Positions 31,963 to 33,694 of a stretch of 33,694 nt of DNA are shown here, one piece after another; the first letter of the stretch is position 1; every line of letters starts with the position of its first letter. Both the position numbers and the translations under genes were made by a program. The stretch comes from Gemmatimonadota bacterium. Its GTDB lineage: Bacteria; Gemmatimonadota; Gemmatimonadetes; Gemmatimonadales; Gemmatimonadaceae. Below the pieces are notes generated by a model that did no database searches, was not told the DNA's origin, and saw only the letters and a list, made by a program, of their open reading frames with translations. The stretch spans positions 1 through 33,694 of the forward strand of contig JAEKKK010000053.1 in NCBI GenBank assembly GCA_019510405.1, read 5' to 3'.

Positions 31963-32349
31963 TCATCGCGAGGCGAGCGCCTGGCGAGCGTACGCGCGCT
32001 CGAGGTGCCGCACGGTCACGCGCTCGGCGCCGAGCAGCTCGGCCAGCCGTTCGGCGAAGGGCCACGCCGCGCGCGGCGTGCAGCAGAACAGGTTGAGACA
32101 GAGCGAGCCGTGCTCGGGGAAGGTGTGCACGGTGAGATGCGACTCGGCGAGCAGGAGCATCCCCGTGATGCCGCCGGGGGGCGGGAAGACGTGCCACTGT
32201 CCCGCGCCGACGGGACGCAGCGCGAGCTCGTGCACCATCCGGTCGACCAGCGAGGCGAGGACCGCGCGATCAGCGAGGCGTTCGGCTGCGATGCCGAACG
32301 CCTCGACGATCCATTCGTCACCGCGGGCGACATCGCCGAGCGTGGTCAC
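31963..32349 (-). CDS. speD: S-adenosylmethionine decarboxylase proenzyme
   Basis: I chose the GTG at 32349, overlapping the stop of the SPFH gene (GTGA). The 128-residue product matches the short bacterial class (SpeH type). It has LLLAESHLTVHTFPEHG with the self-cleavage site Glu-Ser (Ser70 becomes the pyruvoyl group), His75, and FCC with the proton-donating Cys89/90. It decarboxylates SAM to the aminopropyl donor used by spermidine synthase. The aminopropyltransferase four genes downstream (28018) is the obvious user. The N-terminal helix (EWIVEAFGIAAERLADRA) is slightly unusual compared with the typical opening of the family. Confidence 0.92.
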   Translation of the reverse strand: MTTLGDVARGDEWIVEAFGIAAERLADRAVLASLVDRMVHELALRPVGAGQWHVFPPPGGITGMLLLAESHLTVHTFPEHGSLCLNLFCCTPRAAWPFAERLAELLGAERVTVRHLERAYARQALASR

Positions 32350-33368
32350 CCCTGCGCGGCGCCGCACTCGGAGCAGAACTTCGCGGCACGCGGGATCGAC
32401 TTGCCGCAGTTGGTGCAGAACTTCGTGCCTTCGGCGGCTGGAGCGCTGTGGTCGGGGAGCTGGGTTGGCGTGGCGGGCGACGACTTCTGCGCTGCGTCGC
32501 CCCCGGAGGCGACCTGGTTCAACGCGTCCGTCATCGCCCGCCCCATCGCCATCCCTGCCCCGAGCCCGGCGCCGAGCCCTGCACCACCACCTTCGTTCGC
32601 CGCGGCGATCGGGATCGCCTGCGCGGCCTGGTACTGCGTGTAGTCACGCAGGTTGCCGGCCATATTCATGCCGATGCGCTCGTCGAGCTTCTTCTGGAGC
32701 TCCTCGGGGAGCGAGAGACTCTCGACGACGAACGAGTCGAGCGCGAGCCCGAGGTCGGCGAACACCGGCGTGATCTGCGTCGAGATCGCCGCGCCGAGCT
32801 CCATGAGATTCCCCGCCATGTCGAGGAAGGGAATCTTCGACTCGGCGAAGGCGTCGGAGACCTGCCCGACGATCGTGTTGCGCAGATGGCCTTCGAGATC
32901 GGCGACGGTGTACGTCTCCCGCGTGCCGCTGATCTTCTGGTGAAAGCGCGTCGGATCGGCGACGTGGAAGCTGTAGAGCCCGAAGCCGCGCAGCCGCACC
33001 ATGCCGAAATCCTTGTCGCGGATCGTGATCGGCTGCTGGGTGCCCCAGCGCTGGTCCGTCTGGGTGCGCGTGGAGAAGAAGTAGACGTCGCTCTTGAAGG
33101 GCGACTCGAATCCGGTGTACCAGTGCTTGAGGTTCGTGAGCAGCGGCAGCGTCTGCGTCTCGAGCGTGTACAGCCCGGGCCCGAACTGGTCGGCGATCTT
33201 CCCTTCGTTGACGAAGAGCGCCATCTGCGACTCGCGCACGGTGAGGCGCGCGCCGTACTGGATCTCCATGTCGCGCATCGGATAGCGATGCGCGAGCACG
33301 CCGTCGCCCTCTTCCGTCCACTGGATGACGTCTATGAGCTGCTTGCGCAGAAAGTCGCCGAGCGACAT
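32346..33368 (-). CDS. SPFH-domain protein with C-terminal zinc ribbon (YdjI-like)
   Basis: The 340-residue product starts at ATG 33368 with GGAGA upstream. It opens with MSLGDFLRKQLIDVIQW and continues through the virion-core/YdjI-type SPFH module (about 1-235, with RESQMALFVNEGKIADQFGPGLYTLET and SFHVADPTRFHQKISG). A Gly/Ala-rich linker (GGGAGLGAGLGAGMAMGRAM) follows, then a C-terminal zinc ribbon with CTNCG and CSECG. No membrane helix is visible; the N-terminus may be amphipathic. B. subtilis YdjI lies in the PspA-type ydjFGHI operon and supports membrane recruitment of the stress protein, which suggests the same role here. It is the first gene of the operon, followed by speD with a GTGA overlap. 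Confidence 0.9.
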   Translation of the reverse strand: MSLGDFLRKQLIDVIQWTEEGDGVLAHRYPMRDMEIQYGARLTVRESQMALFVNEGKIADQFGPGLYTLETQTLPLLTNLKHWYTGFESPFKSDVYFFSTRTQTDQRWGTQQPITIRDKDFGMVRLRGFGLYSFHVADPTRFHQKISGTRETYTVADLEGHLRNTIVGQVSDAFAESKIPFLDMAGNLMELGAAISTQITPVFADLGLALDSFVVESLSLPEELQKKLDERIGMNMAGNLRDYTQYQAAQAIPIAAANEGGGAGLGAGLGAGMAMGRAMTDALNQVASGGDAAQKSSPATPTQLPDHSAPAAEGTKFCTNCGKSIPRAAKFCSECGAAQG

Positions 33369-33396
33369 GAGGTCTCCTCGTGAAGTTGCGGGGATG

Positions 33397-33425
33397 ATGA
33401 TACGACGTAGACACTACGTCGGCAA
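33397..33425 (-). promoter_or_regulatory. Promoter of the SPFH-speD operon with operator-like palindrome in the spacer
   Basis: On the minus strand TTGCCG (33425-33420), 17 nt of spacer and TATCAT (33402-33397) fit a sigma-70-like promoter. The spacer is almost entirely the perfect palindrome GACGTAG-TGT-CTACGTC (33404-33420). A dimeric regulator bound there would occlude RNA polymerase. The leader to ATG 33368 would be about 20 nt. Confidence 0.6.
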
Positions 33426-33463
33426 TCACGCAGGAGTTGCGGCGCGCGCCGTTGTCGCGCGCG

Positions 33464-33568
33464 GTGAACGGTGATCAGTGAACGGTTTACGGCCGGCCTC
33501 GGTCAGCCCCTGCGTCCCGAGATCGGCTGATCACCGTTCACCGTTCACTGTTCACTGTTCACCGTCAA
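33464..33568. repeat. Inverted repeat plus GTTCACT tandem words overlapping a gene end
   Basis: GTGAACGGTGATCAG (33464-33478) and CTGATCACCGTTCAC (33527-33541) are perfect 15-nt inverted arms. Short repeats CCGTTCACTGTTCACTGTTCAC continue to about 33562. The right side overlaps the last codons and stop of the gene fragment at 33545. It may serve as a transcription terminator between that gene and the operon promoter. Confidence 0.75.
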
Positions 33569-33694
33569 CAGGCCGCCCTCACGCATGATCTCCTCGAATA
33601 GATCGAACAGCTCGGGATCGAACGCGCTCCCGCGGTCTCGGCGCATCACCTCCATCGCCTGCTCGTGCGTGAAGCGTTCCTTGTAGCTGCGCTT
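33545..33694 (-). CDS. C-terminal fragment of an HD-GYP-like domain protein (cut by window edge)
   Basis: The last 49 residues are visible and are not in the ORF track: KRSYKERFTHEQAMEVMRRD, then RGSAFDPELFDLFEEIMREG and GLLTVNSEQ before a TGA. The pattern of 'H-E-x-A-x-E-x-M', an RG, then 'FDPEL-x-D-x-F' is the C-terminal end of HD-GYP phosphodiesterases, which degrade c-di-GMP. The final GLLTVNSEQ and stop are made of the tandem repeat word GTGAACAGT, so repeat expansion seems to have rewritten the tail. The rest of the gene lies outside the window. Confidence 0.6.
   Translation of the reverse strand, partial: KRSYKERFTHEQAMEVMRRDRGSAFDPELFDLFEEIMREGGLLTVNSEQ

Overview
The window is about 33.7 kb of GC-rich DNA, densely coded in short operons, mostly on the minus strand. 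It comes from a diderm bacterium: it has a TamA/TamB pair, about ten predicted lipoproteins, Tat-exported enzymes and an L,D-transpeptidase. The gene set, the many small lipoproteins and the dispersed 'TCATCCCGAGCG' type repeat suggest Gemmatimonadota or a similar soil lineage. That placement is inference; no rRNA or marker gene is present. I saw no tRNA, rRNA, CRISPR array or transposase gene. Layout, left to right: (1) 0.2-4.6 kb holds a broken junction between a metallo-beta-lactamase-fold lipoprotein and a DinB/DUF1572 remnant, a beta-propeller lipoprotein, an L,D-transpeptidase (plus strand) and a DUF4142 lipoprotein, the last two converging on a perfect 34-nt palindrome. (2) 4.8-13.3 kb (minus) holds two exported Gfo/Idh/MocA oxidoreductases, a ThrE-type exporter, four tandem diverged copies of one small lipoprotein family, a nitronate monooxygenase, a DUF1707/LiaF-like protein and an unknown HExxH protein. 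(3) 13.3-16.9 kb holds an exported galactose mutarotase, a small Cys-Cys protein and a divergent membrane histidine kinase. (4) 16.9-24.2 kb holds a 287-bp inverted-repeat (MITE-like) element, then tamA-tamB (plus). (5) 24.5-33.4 kb (minus) holds the most interesting block. Its promoter has an operator-like palindrome in the spacer. The gene order is SPFH/zinc-ribbon protein, S-adenosylmethionine decarboxylase, two DUF4178 zinc-ribbon proteins, a tiny membrane protein, DUF350, a membrane-anchored spermidine-synthase-like aminopropyltransferase, a Tat-exported FAD amine-oxidase-like protein, then a diguanylate cyclase whose reading frame runs without a stop into a type IV pilin. An HD-GYP-like gene fragment lies just upstream at the window edge. 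How the genes may work together: block 5 reads as a polyamine-centred envelope-stress module. SpeD would make decarboxylated SAM, the membrane aminopropyltransferase would make or attach an aminopropyl/polyamine group, and the FAD enzyme would oxidise it on the outer face of the membrane. DUF350, SPFH and DUF4178 would act at the membrane. The DUF350, SPFH and polyamine-ligase themes recall the PspA-associated loci yjfIJKLMC of E. coli and ydjFGHI of B. subtilis. c-di-GMP genes flank the module (GGDEF downstream, HD-GYP-like upstream). The pilin has its own near-consensus sigma-54 promoter inside what would otherwise be the GGDEF-pilin linker. Intergenic spaces are rich in repeats: RAYT/REP-like hairpins with the core 'GGGGTCAGA', 13- and 15-nt tandem arrays of the same word, a 41-bp dispersed repeat in three copies, and locally amplified short words.
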